From positions 1 through 24,439 of the IMG/VR virus record IMGVR_UViG_3300044641_002057: DNA of 24,439 nt; one strand, written 5' to 3'. This document shows positions 9,981-18,700 of this stretch, piece after piece. This DNA is from a virus. A model generated the notes under the pieces. It saw only the letters and a list, made by a program, of their open reading frames with translations, searched no databases and had not been told where the DNA came from. The position numbers and the translations under genes are program-made. The stretch's first letter is position 1; every line of letters starts with the position of its first letter.

Positions 9981-11840
9981 GTGGCTGACAATAGTGCCGA
10001 CATCGCCAAGAGAATTATCCTTGGCTGTGTTGCAGAGGGTATGACCATTGAGGCAGCTTGTGCCTCGGCAGGTAAATCCATTAAGACTTACGAGTACTAC
10101 CGACGTACCGATAAGGTCTTTACAGACAAGGTTGACCGAACACGCCTTGGTCTAAAGGACAAGTCCTTTGCAGCCTCCGATGTTCACGATCTTACCTTTG
10201 CCGAGTTTCGCCAGAAGTACCTACACTCCCGCACCTTTCCACACCAGCAGAACCTGATAGATGTAATCGAAGGCCGCGAACCTGGCTGGCTACATCCTTC
10301 TATGAAGTACGAAAAGGGTCTGGCTAATAACAGAATCCTTTTGAACATCCCGCCCAACCACGCCAAGTCTATGACTGTGACCATTGATTACGTCACTTGG
10401 CAGGTTTGTCAGAACCCTAACTTTAGAGTACTCATCGTATCTCAGACGCAGCAGTTAGCTGCAGACTTTCTCTACGCCATCAAGCAACGCCTGACTCATC
10501 CTAATTATGAAGCACTCCAACAGGCTTACGCTGCTGGCGTAGGGTTTAACTCTAAGTCAGCCTCGTGGCAGGCTACCCGTGTCACCTTTGGTGATGAGCT
10601 TCGTGAGTCCAGCGAAAAGGACCCGAACATCGAGGCCGTTGGTATCGGTGGTCAGATCTACGGTAAGCGTGCCGATATGATTATCGTAGACGACGCCGTT
10701 ACCTTGAAGAACGCAAACGAGTTTGAGAAGCAAATCCGCTGGTTAACCCAGGACGTGCGCTCTCGTCTTAACCCTACTGGTAAGTTAATTATTATTGGTA
10801 CACGAGTTTCTGCAGTAGACTTATACAAGGAGCTACGCTCCGAAGACCGCTACCCTGGTGGCTTGGTCCCTTGGACTTACCTTGCAATGCCAGCGTTATT
10901 AAAGACAGATGAGAACCCTGATAACTGGGAGACTCTCTGGCCTGCATCCGATGCCGCATTTGATGGACAGACAGAAACAGATTTGAATGAGGACGGCCTA
11001 TATCCACGTTGGAATGGTCGTAACCTTTACAATGAACGCCAAGCTATGGATGCAAGTACCTGGGCTTTAGTTTATCAGCAGCAAGATATCTCAGATGATG
11101 CCATCTTTGATCCAGTATGTGTGCGAGGTTCTATAGATGGTATGCGTAAAGCAGGTCGCTTGGTTCCTGGGAACCCAGGCCATCCGCGTGATGTTAACGG
11201 CTTTTCTTTTATTTGTGGTCTTGATCCCGCTATGGTTGGTGATACAGCCGTCGTTTGTTACGCTGTTGATAGGGCTACACATAAACGCTATATCGTTGAT
11301 GCTATTAAAATTACTAGGCCAACGCCTGCTGCAATCCGTCAGCTAATCTTTGACTGGACTAGCCTCTACTCACCCAGTGAGTGGATAGTAGAGAAGAACG
11401 CATTTCAATCTTTCTTAACGCAAGATGAGGGCATCCGTGCCAACCTTGCAAGCCGAGGAGTACTACTACGTGAACACCATACAGGAACCAACAAGTGGGA
11501 CTCCGGCTTCGGAGTTGCCAGTATGTCCACTTTGTTTGGAACGAAGCAGCACGATGGTAAACATCATAGAGACAACCTTATCCATCTTCCTAGCGATCAA
11601 ACAGAAAATATCAAAGCTCTTATCGAGCAATTGATTACGTGGTCGCCTACTACTAAAGGTAAGACCGATATGGTAATGGCTCTTTGGTTCTGTGAGATCA
11701 GAGCACGCGAGATGCTTAACCAAGGTATGCACAAGACACACCACTTAAAGAATCCTTTTCTATCTCGCTACGAGGTAGGCAAACGAACAGTTGTCAACAT
11801 AGATGAACTGCTCGCAGAAAAAGATCGCACATTCATCTAA
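9981..11840 (+). CDS. terL: Terminase large subunit with N-terminal helix-turn-helix
   Basis: 619 residues, GTG start with TAGGAG (9970-9975) 5 bases upstream. Residues about 8-55 form a helix-turn-helix (TIEAACASAGKSIKTYEYY) like that of a small terminase, perhaps giving DNA recognition since no separate small subunit is seen. ATPase: Walker A-type PPNHAKS (124-130, Ala in place of the usual Gly, as in several phage terminases), Walker B IIVDD (234-238), coupling motif GTR (273-275). Nuclease: Asp415 (CGLDPA), Glu471 (WIVEKNAF) and Asp563 (KTDMVMAL), the RNase H-like triad. It packages DNA into procapsids. The module starts here and all following genes share its direction. Confidence 0.95.
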   Translation: MADNSADIAKRIILGCVAEGMTIEAACASAGKSIKTYEYYRRTDKVFTDKVDRTRLGLKDKSFAASDVHDLTFAEFRQKYLHSRTFPHQQNLIDVIEGREPGWLHPSMKYEKGLANNRILLNIPPNHAKSMTVTIDYVTWQVCQNPNFRVLIVSQTQQLAADFLYAIKQRLTHPNYEALQQAYAAGVGFNSKSASWQATRVTFGDELRESSEKDPNIEAVGIGGQIYGKRADMIIVDDAVTLKNANEFEKQIRWLTQDVRSRLNPTGKLIIIGTRVSAVDLYKELRSEDRYPGGLVPWTYLAMPALLKTDENPDNWETLWPASDAAFDGQTETDLNEDGLYPRWNGRNLYNERQAMDASTWALVYQQQDISDDAIFDPVCVRGSIDGMRKAGRLVPGNPGHPRDVNGFSFICGLDPAMVGDTAVVCYAVDRATHKRYIVDAIKITRPTPAAIRQLIFDWTSLYSPSEWIVEKNAFQSFLTQDEGIRANLASRGVLLREHHTGTNKWDSGFGVASMSTLFGTKQHDGKHHRDNLIHLPSDQTENIKALIEQLITWSPTTKGKTDMVMALWFCEIRAREMLNQGMHKTHHLKNPFLSRYEVGKRTVVNIDELLAEKDRTFI

Positions 11841-11853
11841 CTAGGAGATAACA

Positions 11854-12216
11854 ATGGCTAAAGAGTTAAGAAAGAAAGTTGAAAAGGCAATCAAGGCCAA
11901 GAACAAGGAAGTCAACCCACCAAAGTCTTCTTTTAGTTATGGCACTGCAAAAGAAAAAGGTCCACGTATTAGTACTAAGACAGCAGACATTGTTGCAAAG
12001 CGTACACGTGGCAAAGAATCATTAGTTGAAAAGGCTGAAAGAGTTGTCTATGCCGAGCCACGCAAACTTACTGCTACAGAAAAAAGAGCAGCAAAGTTAG
12101 TACAGGCACGACGTAACCAGGATCTAAAAAAGACTGCGGCACGCGGAGTTGCTATCTATAAAACTCAGGCAAAGAAGAAGGCAGCAAGCAACGCTAAGAA
12201 AGCAATTGGTGGCTAA
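11854..12216 (+). CDS. Lysine-rich basic protein, putative virion/DNA-binding
   Basis: 120 residues, ATG with TAGGAGA upstream. Strongly basic (Lys/Arg throughout, e.g. MAKELRKKVEKAIKAKNKEV, and KKAASNAKKAIGG at the end), with long helical stretches and almost no hydrophobic core. First of four consecutive basic proteins between terminase and portal. Likely binds DNA or RNA or packs inside the head; no family recognised. Confidence 0.8.
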   Translation: MAKELRKKVEKAIKAKNKEVNPPKSSFSYGTAKEKGPRISTKTADIVAKRTRGKESLVEKAERVVYAEPRKLTATEKRAAKLVQARRNQDLKKTAARGVAIYKTQAKKKAASNAKKAIGG

Positions 12217-12219
12217 GTA

Positions 12220-12510
12220 ATGGGTCGCGGTAAATTAACCCCAGAGTCAGCAGCACGTCAAAAGAAACTTATTGCTGAAGCTCGCGCTAAGAATAACGCT
12301 GTTAAAGCAGAAGCAATGAAAGCATTAAAAGAAAAAGAAATGCGTGCTGCAATTAAAGCAGAATTAGATTCACGTAAGAAGCCAAAGACTTCACGTGCGA
12401 CACCTCGTACGCCTAAGATTCGTACACCACGTACTGGTGGTAGTGGTATGCGTGGTGGTCTTGGTTCATTCGGCAGTGGCGGCGGTCTTCGCGGCTCAGT
12501 AAATAAGTAG
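12220..12510 (+). CDS. Basic protein with Gly-rich tail
   Basis: 96 residues, ATG 3 bases after the previous stop with GGTGG as a weak RBS. The N-terminal 55 residues form a charged helix (AEARAKNNAVKAEAMKALKE); the C-terminal part has basic Thr/Pro/Arg repeats (RATPRTPKIRTPRTGG) and a Gly/Ser/Arg tail. Composition suggests nucleic-acid binding and disorder. Function unknown; likely a head-associated protein by position. Confidence 0.75.
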   Translation: MGRGKLTPESAARQKKLIAEARAKNNAVKAEAMKALKEKEMRAAIKAELDSRKKPKTSRATPRTPKIRTPRTGGSGMRGGLGSFGSGGGLRGSVNK

Positions 12511-12519
12511 GAGATACTA

Positions 12520-12675
12520 ATGGCAAATATGAAGAAGCCTGCAGTTAAGAAGCCAGCAGTCAAGCGTCCAAGTGTTAAGCCAGCACCACTTCCAAAGAAG
12601 CCAGAGAAGATGACTCCACAGGATGCAGCAATGAAGAAACTTCTTGAGAAGAAGTACGGCAAGATTTATGGCTAA
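12520..12675 (+). CDS. 51-residue Lys/Pro-rich protein (histone-H1-tail-like)
   Basis: ATG with TAGGAGA 6 bases upstream. The first 30 residues are KKPAV/KRPSV-type repeats (MANMKKPAVKKPAVKRPSVK and on), the composition of histone H1 tails and bacterial PAKK proteins; the last 20 form a short helix (QDAAMKKLLEKKYGKIYG). It overlaps the next gene by 8 bases. Probably binds DNA non-specifically. Confidence 0.78.
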   Translation: MANMKKPAVKKPAVKRPSVKPAPLPKKPEKMTPQDAAMKKLLEKKYGKIYG

Positions 12676-13153
12676 GAACACTCCTAAAGGAACAGGCCGT
12701 GGGGATATTATTAACTACGGTTGGAAAGAAGCCGATAAGGTTTTGAACAAAGTCCGTAAAGAAGTTGCTAAGACTATTGTTGCTGGTGCAGTTGGCGGTA
12801 TTGGAGCCAAGGTTGCATCAGAAGTTAGAGGCGTACTTGCTGCTAAGAAGGTTGCCGAGAAAGCACCTTATGTAAAGACAACACGTGGCACACAAGCAAA
12901 GAACGCAGATATTACATTGAAGGCACCTGGCTCTAAAAAATCAGGCTCTCCAAAACCTGGAACAAAAGCAACTATTAAGAAAGTTGTTGAACCAAAGAAA
13001 GGCGCAGCTATGGCTGGCGCTAAGGTAGCAAAGAAAACTGCAAACAGAACTCGTACTGGCGCTCTTGCAGCTTATGGAGTTGGCAAGACAATAGAGACAG
13101 CATACAAGGTCGGTAAAGACCAAGGCAAAAAAGAAGCCAAAAAGAAGAAGTAA
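12668..13153 (+). CDS. Basic Ala/Lys/Gly-rich protein, putative virion protein
   Basis: 161 residues from ATG 12668; the frame is open upstream to 12644 but that stretch belongs to the previous gene. Residues 25-60 include a small-residue helix (AKTIVAGAVGGIGAKVASEV) that could be membrane-active or a packing helix. The rest is Lys/Pro/Thr-rich and ends with an eight-residue Lys-rich tail. Fourth of the basic set before the portal. Possibly a DNA-condensing or ejected head protein; unproven. Confidence 0.75.
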   Translation: MAKNTPKGTGRGDIINYGWKEADKVLNKVRKEVAKTIVAGAVGGIGAKVASEVRGVLAAKKVAEKAPYVKTTRGTQAKNADITLKAPGSKKSGSPKPGTKATIKKVVEPKKGAAMAGAKVAKKTANRTRTGALAAYGVGKTIETAYKVGKDQGKKEAKKKK

Positions 13154-13162
13154 GGACCTCAA

Positions 13163-14920
13163 TTGTTATCAGTTAAAGAAGTTGACGCTAAGCTAGCACG
13201 CTTACGTACTCGCTCATCAGCGCGAGATCAACGTATGCGTGATGTGCTCTCGGTGCGTCAGGGAGATATCTCTAAGGTATATCCTGCAATGTTTTCAGAG
13301 GATTATCCAAAGCCTCTGGTTGCAAACTTCATTGACGTCGCAGCACGTGACTTAGCAGAAGCAATGGCACCACTGCCATCCTTTAACTGCTCGGCAACCA
13401 ATATGGTTTCAGATGCAGCACGCAAGGCAGCAGATACTAGAACTCGTATTGCAAACTTTTATGTAACAAACTCTGACCTACAACTGCAGATGTACACAGC
13501 AGCAGACTGGTATAACACCTATGGTATGGGTATCGGTATGGTTGAGATGGACTTTGAGGATAACAACCCTCGTATCCGTATGCTTAACCCATTCGGTACC
13601 TACCCAGAGTTAGATCGTTATGGTCGTGTTCTATCTATTTCTCAAGTCATCGTTACCGATGCAGAGACACTAGCAGCGCAGTATCCAGAGTATTACGATT
13701 TAATTCTAGGCCGTAACCAGTATGCCCTATCTTCTCCTTATATCTCAATGGTCAAGTACCACGACAAAGATCAGGACCTGCTCTATATCCCAGAGCGTAA
13801 GAACTTAGTTCTAGCACGTACGCCTAACATCTTAAACAAGCCAATGGCATCTGTTGTAATGCGTTCATCACTAGATGGTGAAGCACGTGGACAGTTTGAT
13901 GATGTTCTATCAGTTCAGTTAGCTCGTGCTCGTTTTGCAGTATTGCAGATCCAAGCCGCAGAAAAATCTATCCAAGCACCTATTGCTATCCCACAAGATG
14001 TGCAAGAGTTGGCACTTGGTCCAGATTCAATTATGCGTTCTGCTAACCCACAAGGTATTCGTCGCGTTCCACTAGAGCTACCACCTGGAGTCTTTACAGA
14101 GTCTGGTGTACTAGAGCGTGAACTACGTCTTGGTGCTCGTTACCCTGAATCTCGTTCAGGTAACATTGAAGCATCAGTTGTAACAGGCCGTGGTGTGCAA
14201 GCACTACAGGCTGGCTTTGATACACAGATCAAGGCAGCACAAGCACAGTTTGCTCGTATGTTCCAAGAACTTATCTCTGTTTGCTTTGAAGCAGATGAGA
14301 AAGTATTTGGTGGTATTCCAAAGACCATCAAGGGAACAGATGACGGAACACCTTACGTTCTCAAGTACACACCATCTCGTGATATCAAGGGTGAGTATGG
14401 CGTAGATGTACGCTACGGAATTATGTCTGGTATGGACCCAAACCGTGCCATCATTGCTTTACTACAAATGCGTTCAGACAAGCTCGTATCTCGTGACTAT
14501 GTACGTCGTGAGATTCCAATGGACTTAAATGTTACGCAGGAGGAACAACGTGTTGATATTGAAGAGATGCGCGATTCTTTGCGTGTTGCTGTTGCACAGT
14601 ATGCTCAGGCAATTCCAGCCCTCGCAGCGCAAGGTCAAGACCCTAGTGAGATTATCTCACGTATCGCAACTGTTATCCAAGGTCGCCAAAAGGGACAATC
14701 ACTAGAGTCAGTTATTGAAAAAGCATTTACACCAGAACCACCTCCAGCCCCAGAGATGCCACCTATGGCACCAGGTATGGAACAACAGCTTCCAGCGGCA
14801 GGTGCGGCCCCCGCCCCAGCCTCAGCGCAACCTCCACAAGAACAAGGTGGTATGGCCCCTGCTGCTGGTCAACGTCCAGATATAGCCCAACTACTAGCTG
14901 GTATCACCGGCGCAGCATAA
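13163..14920 (+). CDS. Portal protein
   Basis: 585 residues, TTG start with AAGGA 6 bases upstream. The portal forms the dodecameric ring at one head vertex through which DNA passes. Signs: N-terminal YPKPLVANFIDVAARDLAEA segment, a TYGMGIGMVEMD strand, RIRMLNPFGTYPE, a long helical crown-like region around residues 330-375 with AQFARMFQEL, and position after terminase. The last 60 residues are Pro/Ala/Gln-rich (PPPAPEMPP, then PAPASAQPPQEQ), probably disordered. The length suits actinophage portals (about 450-600). Confidence 0.85.
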   Translation: MLSVKEVDAKLARLRTRSSARDQRMRDVLSVRQGDISKVYPAMFSEDYPKPLVANFIDVAARDLAEAMAPLPSFNCSATNMVSDAARKAADTRTRIANFYVTNSDLQLQMYTAADWYNTYGMGIGMVEMDFEDNNPRIRMLNPFGTYPELDRYGRVLSISQVIVTDAETLAAQYPEYYDLILGRNQYALSSPYISMVKYHDKDQDLLYIPERKNLVLARTPNILNKPMASVVMRSSLDGEARGQFDDVLSVQLARARFAVLQIQAAEKSIQAPIAIPQDVQELALGPDSIMRSANPQGIRRVPLELPPGVFTESGVLERELRLGARYPESRSGNIEASVVTGRGVQALQAGFDTQIKAAQAQFARMFQELISVCFEADEKVFGGIPKTIKGTDDGTPYVLKYTPSRDIKGEYGVDVRYGIMSGMDPNRAIIALLQMRSDKLVSRDYVRREIPMDLNVTQEEQRVDIEEMRDSLRVAVAQYAQAIPALAAQGQDPSEIISRIATVIQGRQKGQSLESVIEKAFTPEPPPAPEMPPMAPGMEQQLPAAGAAPAPASAQPPQEQGGMAPAAGQRPDIAQLLAGITGAA

Positions 14921-14936
14921 TCAGAGGAGGTGTAAT

Positions 14937-15080
14937 ATGAACCAAGGATCACGTGCAACAGCACCAATGTCAAAGCCAGTTGAAGGCAAGAAGGATACCT
15001 CCAAGCCAGCAGGACCAGGCAAGGTAGTACCATCAATGATGCCAGCAGGCCGACGCGGCAATGCAGTAAAAAAGGGATAA
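14937..15080 (+). CDS. 47-residue basic Pro/Gly-rich protein
   Basis: ATG with AGAGGAGG at 14923-14930, a strong RBS at ideal spacing. The product is Pro/Lys/Gly-rich (MNQGSRATAPMSKPVEGKKD, then PAGPGKVVPSMMPAGRRG), disordered in appearance and ending in a basic tail. Likely a small virion-associated peptide; function unknown. Confidence 0.75.
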   Translation: MNQGSRATAPMSKPVEGKKDTSKPAGPGKVVPSMMPAGRRGNAVKKG

Positions 15081-15109
15081 TAACTTTTCAATGAGAGGTG
15101 TACTGGGCG

Positions 15110-15325
15110 ATGAGAGATGACAATTACGTTCCTCGCCCAGTGCGCTTTCTTGATTTTGTAGTTGTCGGTGTAGGTTTTCTACACAACATTGCTTCATCTT
15201 TTGAAACATTAACAGGTGAACTAATGGAACTATCTATTTACCATTCAAATCATCTTACTCAAACCAATAGGGCTTGGGAAGATATGGCAACAGACTTAGA
15301 AAAATTAGAGGAGGACCAACAGTGA
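15110..15325 (+). CDS. 71-residue hypothetical protein with hydrophobic helix
   Basis: Start is uncertain: ATG 15110 (GAGAGG about 11 bases upstream) or GTG 15098 with no clear RBS; a stop in frame at 15092 limits it to these. The product contains a hydrophobic stretch FLDFVVVGVGFLHNI (about residues 13-27) that could be a membrane helix, then an acidic helical tail (EDMATDLEKLEEDQQ). It overlaps the next gene as GTGA. Holin-like or virion role possible; unproven. Confidence 0.68.
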   Translation: MRDDNYVPRPVRFLDFVVVGVGFLHNIASSFETLTGELMELSIYHSNHLTQTNRAWEDMATDLEKLEEDQQ

Positions 15326-15726
15326 GTATGATGAATCCACTGGCAGGACCAGCAGGTCCAGGTAAGTACTCTACACGTACCGATAATTTACAAATGGGTT
15401 CCACAGCATACGGCGAAGGCGTTGAGACACAGGCTATTAAGTCTGGTGCTCCGCTAGCCAAGACTGGTGATGTACGTCCTGCTCGTGCAGGCGATGTACG
15501 TGAGGCAGCTACACAGGGACCAGTAACAGAATTATTTGCACCATCAGACCGTCCTAATTCACCAGTCACTTCAGGCATTGATATGGGAGCAGGCCCAGGA
15601 ACATCTGCATTGATGATGGCTAAATCAGTAACAAAGACTTCTGACACACTAGCAAAGATGTTGCCATTTGATACAGACGGTTCTATTGCCATCTTGTATC
15701 AACAGGCTGTTGCGCGAGGTGACTAA
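15322..15726 (+). CDS. Hypothetical protein, 134 residues
   Basis: GTG at 15322 is chosen because GAGGAGG (15308-15314) lies 7 bases upstream and the start overlaps the previous stop as GTGA; the frame stays open to 15274 but overlaps the upstream gene. The product is Gly/Pro/Ala/Thr-rich (MMNPLAGPAGPGKYSTRTD) with repeated TGDVRPARAGDVREA and a helical end (SVTKTSDTLAKMLPF). Probably a small structural or accessory head protein. Confidence 0.74.
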   Translation: MSMMNPLAGPAGPGKYSTRTDNLQMGSTAYGEGVETQAIKSGAPLAKTGDVRPARAGDVREAATQGPVTELFAPSDRPNSPVTSGIDMGAGPGTSALMMAKSVTKTSDTLAKMLPFDTDGSIAILYQQAVARGD

Positions 15727-18700
15727 TTGGCTGACTTCAAAGCTGCTGCTGCCGCTGCAGGATTAACACCTGCAGAGCAAAAGGAAATGGAAGCGTTATC
15801 AAAGACGCTATCTGTACATCGTGAACTTTCTAATCTTCCACAAAGAACCGCACAGCAGGCTTATGCGTTAAAGACGCCTCAACAACAGGCTGCTCTTAAG
15901 CGTGTAGCAGGAGAAGAAGATCCAGTAACTAAACCACAGCGTGGCTGGTTGGGTACTGCTTGGCACTACACAGGTGGTGCATTACTAGCAGGACTTACTG
16001 AGGTTTCAGATCTTACAACTCGTGCATATCGTGCAGCAGTTATACCTATTGCAGAACGTGGTGAACTTGGCTTTGCTTGGACTGAAGCAAACGACAAAGG
16101 CGACAAAGTATTTAACCCAGGTCGCATTGAAGATGCTCGTACAAAGTTTGGTACAGACCGTGTCAATGTTGCAATGCGAGTTGCATCTGGTGAGAAGTTA
16201 AGTGCTATTGCTTCATCTGGATCAGAGTCAGAGCGTCAACTTGCAGCTCTTGCTGCACAGAATAAAGATGATTTATTTCAAGATGCACTAGATGCAGCAC
16301 AGGCTGCTAAGTACTCTCCTGGTCGTCAGATTGCAAACCTTATTACACCTGCACAGGTTGAAGGTTCAGGCTTTTTCTATCGCGCAGTATCAGGTACTTT
16401 TGATGCGGCATATCGCGTCCTTGCAGATCCGCTTATTCTTGCAGGTAAAGCAAAGCGTCTTATAGATATATCTCGTTATTCAGTTGCTGTTGTCGTTGGT
16501 GGTAATAAAGTTGATGAAGTGTTTGCACGCCCACAAGTCCAGAACTTCTGGAACCAGTACGGCGCAGATCTTAAGGCCTATAAAAAAGCTGTTGATGAGG
16601 GTGCTACAAAAGAGGCAGTTGCTATCAAGCAGCGTCTTACAACACTTGCACCTGAGTTTGGTGATCCAGTAATCAAGTCTTTTATTAGTACAGCAGATGA
16701 CGCTGTCCCTATCACAGATGCACTTAGCGCTAAGGCTTTCTTTGATAACGCTAAGCAACTAGAAGAGATGATGAAGGGCCAGATTGGTCGCAAGCGTGTG
16801 ATGATTCCAACACTTGGAAATCCACTTGTTCCTGGTTCTCGTGCAATGCGAGTAAAGGCAGTCACTACAGCCAATAAAGTATTTAACCTAGATAAGATTG
16901 GTCCTAGATTTGTTGATGACCTTTATTTCGGTGGCGCAGCAACTGATGATGGCATTGCTAAGGCAGTCATTGACGGTCAAGAAACTATTGTCAACACTGT
17001 CAAGGGTAACCGCAACGCTAAAGGAACAGCACGCTTTTCTATGGCACAGGTTCAATACCGCATTGACCGTTTTAAGGCTAAGTTCTCACAAGTTCCTTTT
17101 TTTGAAGATGATTTATTTGATGTTACTTCTAAAGATGGTGCATCTAAGGTTTACCGTTATGCACGTTTGGTTCTTCCTAAGAACGAATCCAAGTTAATTG
17201 CACAAGCATTTGACAACGCTGAAGTAGGACGCAAGAAAGAAATCTTTTACGGCTTACAATCAACTATCGCTGACATTCGCGGGTTGAATGTAACCAAAGA
17301 AGGCAAGATACTTGATGACCAATTGAAGGCTACGCCTAAACGTGAGTTTGCTACTACCGATCCACGCACTGGCTATAACCCAGCAGCGCTACCTGATGGT
17401 GAGCAAGTTGGTCTTATTCTTTCTGACTTATCAGACTACGTATCTACTCTAAGCGTTCGTGATATTGACCGCGCAGCAGCTCGTTCTGGTCTTATCCAGA
17501 AAATTGCAGGAGTTGCACATTCTAACTGGGTAGAGAAGATGACTACAGGTTGGTCGTTCTTGACTCTTGCCGGTCCTCGTTATGCTATCCGTAACGCAAC
17601 AGAAGATTTAATGGTCCACCTTGCAATCGGTGAGTCAGCATTTGGTTTAGTTAAAGCACGTGGTTTATCAACTCGTTTGCGTACAGCACGTCAAGTTGAA
17701 GAGGGTTTAACTAGACTAGGCAACGCTGCACAGAACCCGCTTGGTGGAGTTATCCGTTTTGTTAACAGCAAAGAGGCAGAGCACTACACACAGGCTATTG
17801 CAGCAGCACAAGGTGATGTAGTTAAGATTCGCCAGATTACTGCAGAGGCTTTGAATGAAGGCAAACTCACACGTTTTTATGACCAAACAGGTTTGGGTAA
17901 GTTTACTGCCGATGACCGCAAGTACCTGCAAGAGCAGATTCTATTCGGTGACCTAGACAACGCCCTTATGGATGTTGTTGAAGGTGGCAAGAACTCATTT
18001 ACTGGTGTTGATACCTTTACACGTACTCTCAACTTTGCACGTAAGAACAATGTTCGCACAGCAGAATTAGGTTATAACCTACCTAAAGGCAAGTTTGCAC
18101 GTGCTAAAGGCGCTAAAGCCTATACATCTATGGCACCGCTTGCCAATGAAGCAACTCAGGTTGCTTGGGCGATGCGTATTGGTTACTACTCAAACGACAA
18201 ACTAGGTCGTATTGCTGTAGCAAACCTTGCAGATAGTGAAGAAGGCGCACAAGTTGCAATCGGTAAGATTGCTGACTGGCTCAATAACCCAGAAAATGCT
18301 AAGCAAGTTGCAGCATTTCGTATGGGTGAGCGTGGTATCAGCAATGAAGAGCACGCAAAGCGTATTTACGATGCAGCAAAACAACTATTTGTTAAGAAAG
18401 ACGGCAATCTTAATCAAGACTTGCTATCTAAGGTGCGAGTTTGGGATGAAGAACTAGGCCAATACCGAATTTCAGGTAAAATAGGTCTTGATGATCTACC
18501 AAAGAACATTGATGATGTTCCAGAGTACATCGTTGGTCCACAGTTGGTACCTATTACAGATACTGGCAACTACACCACATCCATTATGGAGTGGGGTTGG
18601 GACTGGTTAGGTGAGGCTAACGCCCGTCTGTCACGTGAACCTATGGTTCTGTCTGAAATGATTAAGATGCGTAAGCAGTTTGATGAGTCTGGATTTGAAA

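Noticed and set aside
12258-12662. 134-residue minus-strand open frame
   Set aside because: Antisense to two basic genes; its Phe/Ser/Pro composition is what Lys/Arg codons give on the opposite strand.
15255-15692. 145-residue minus-strand open frame
   Set aside because: Antisense to a rightward gene with a strong RBS; no motif or RBS of its own.
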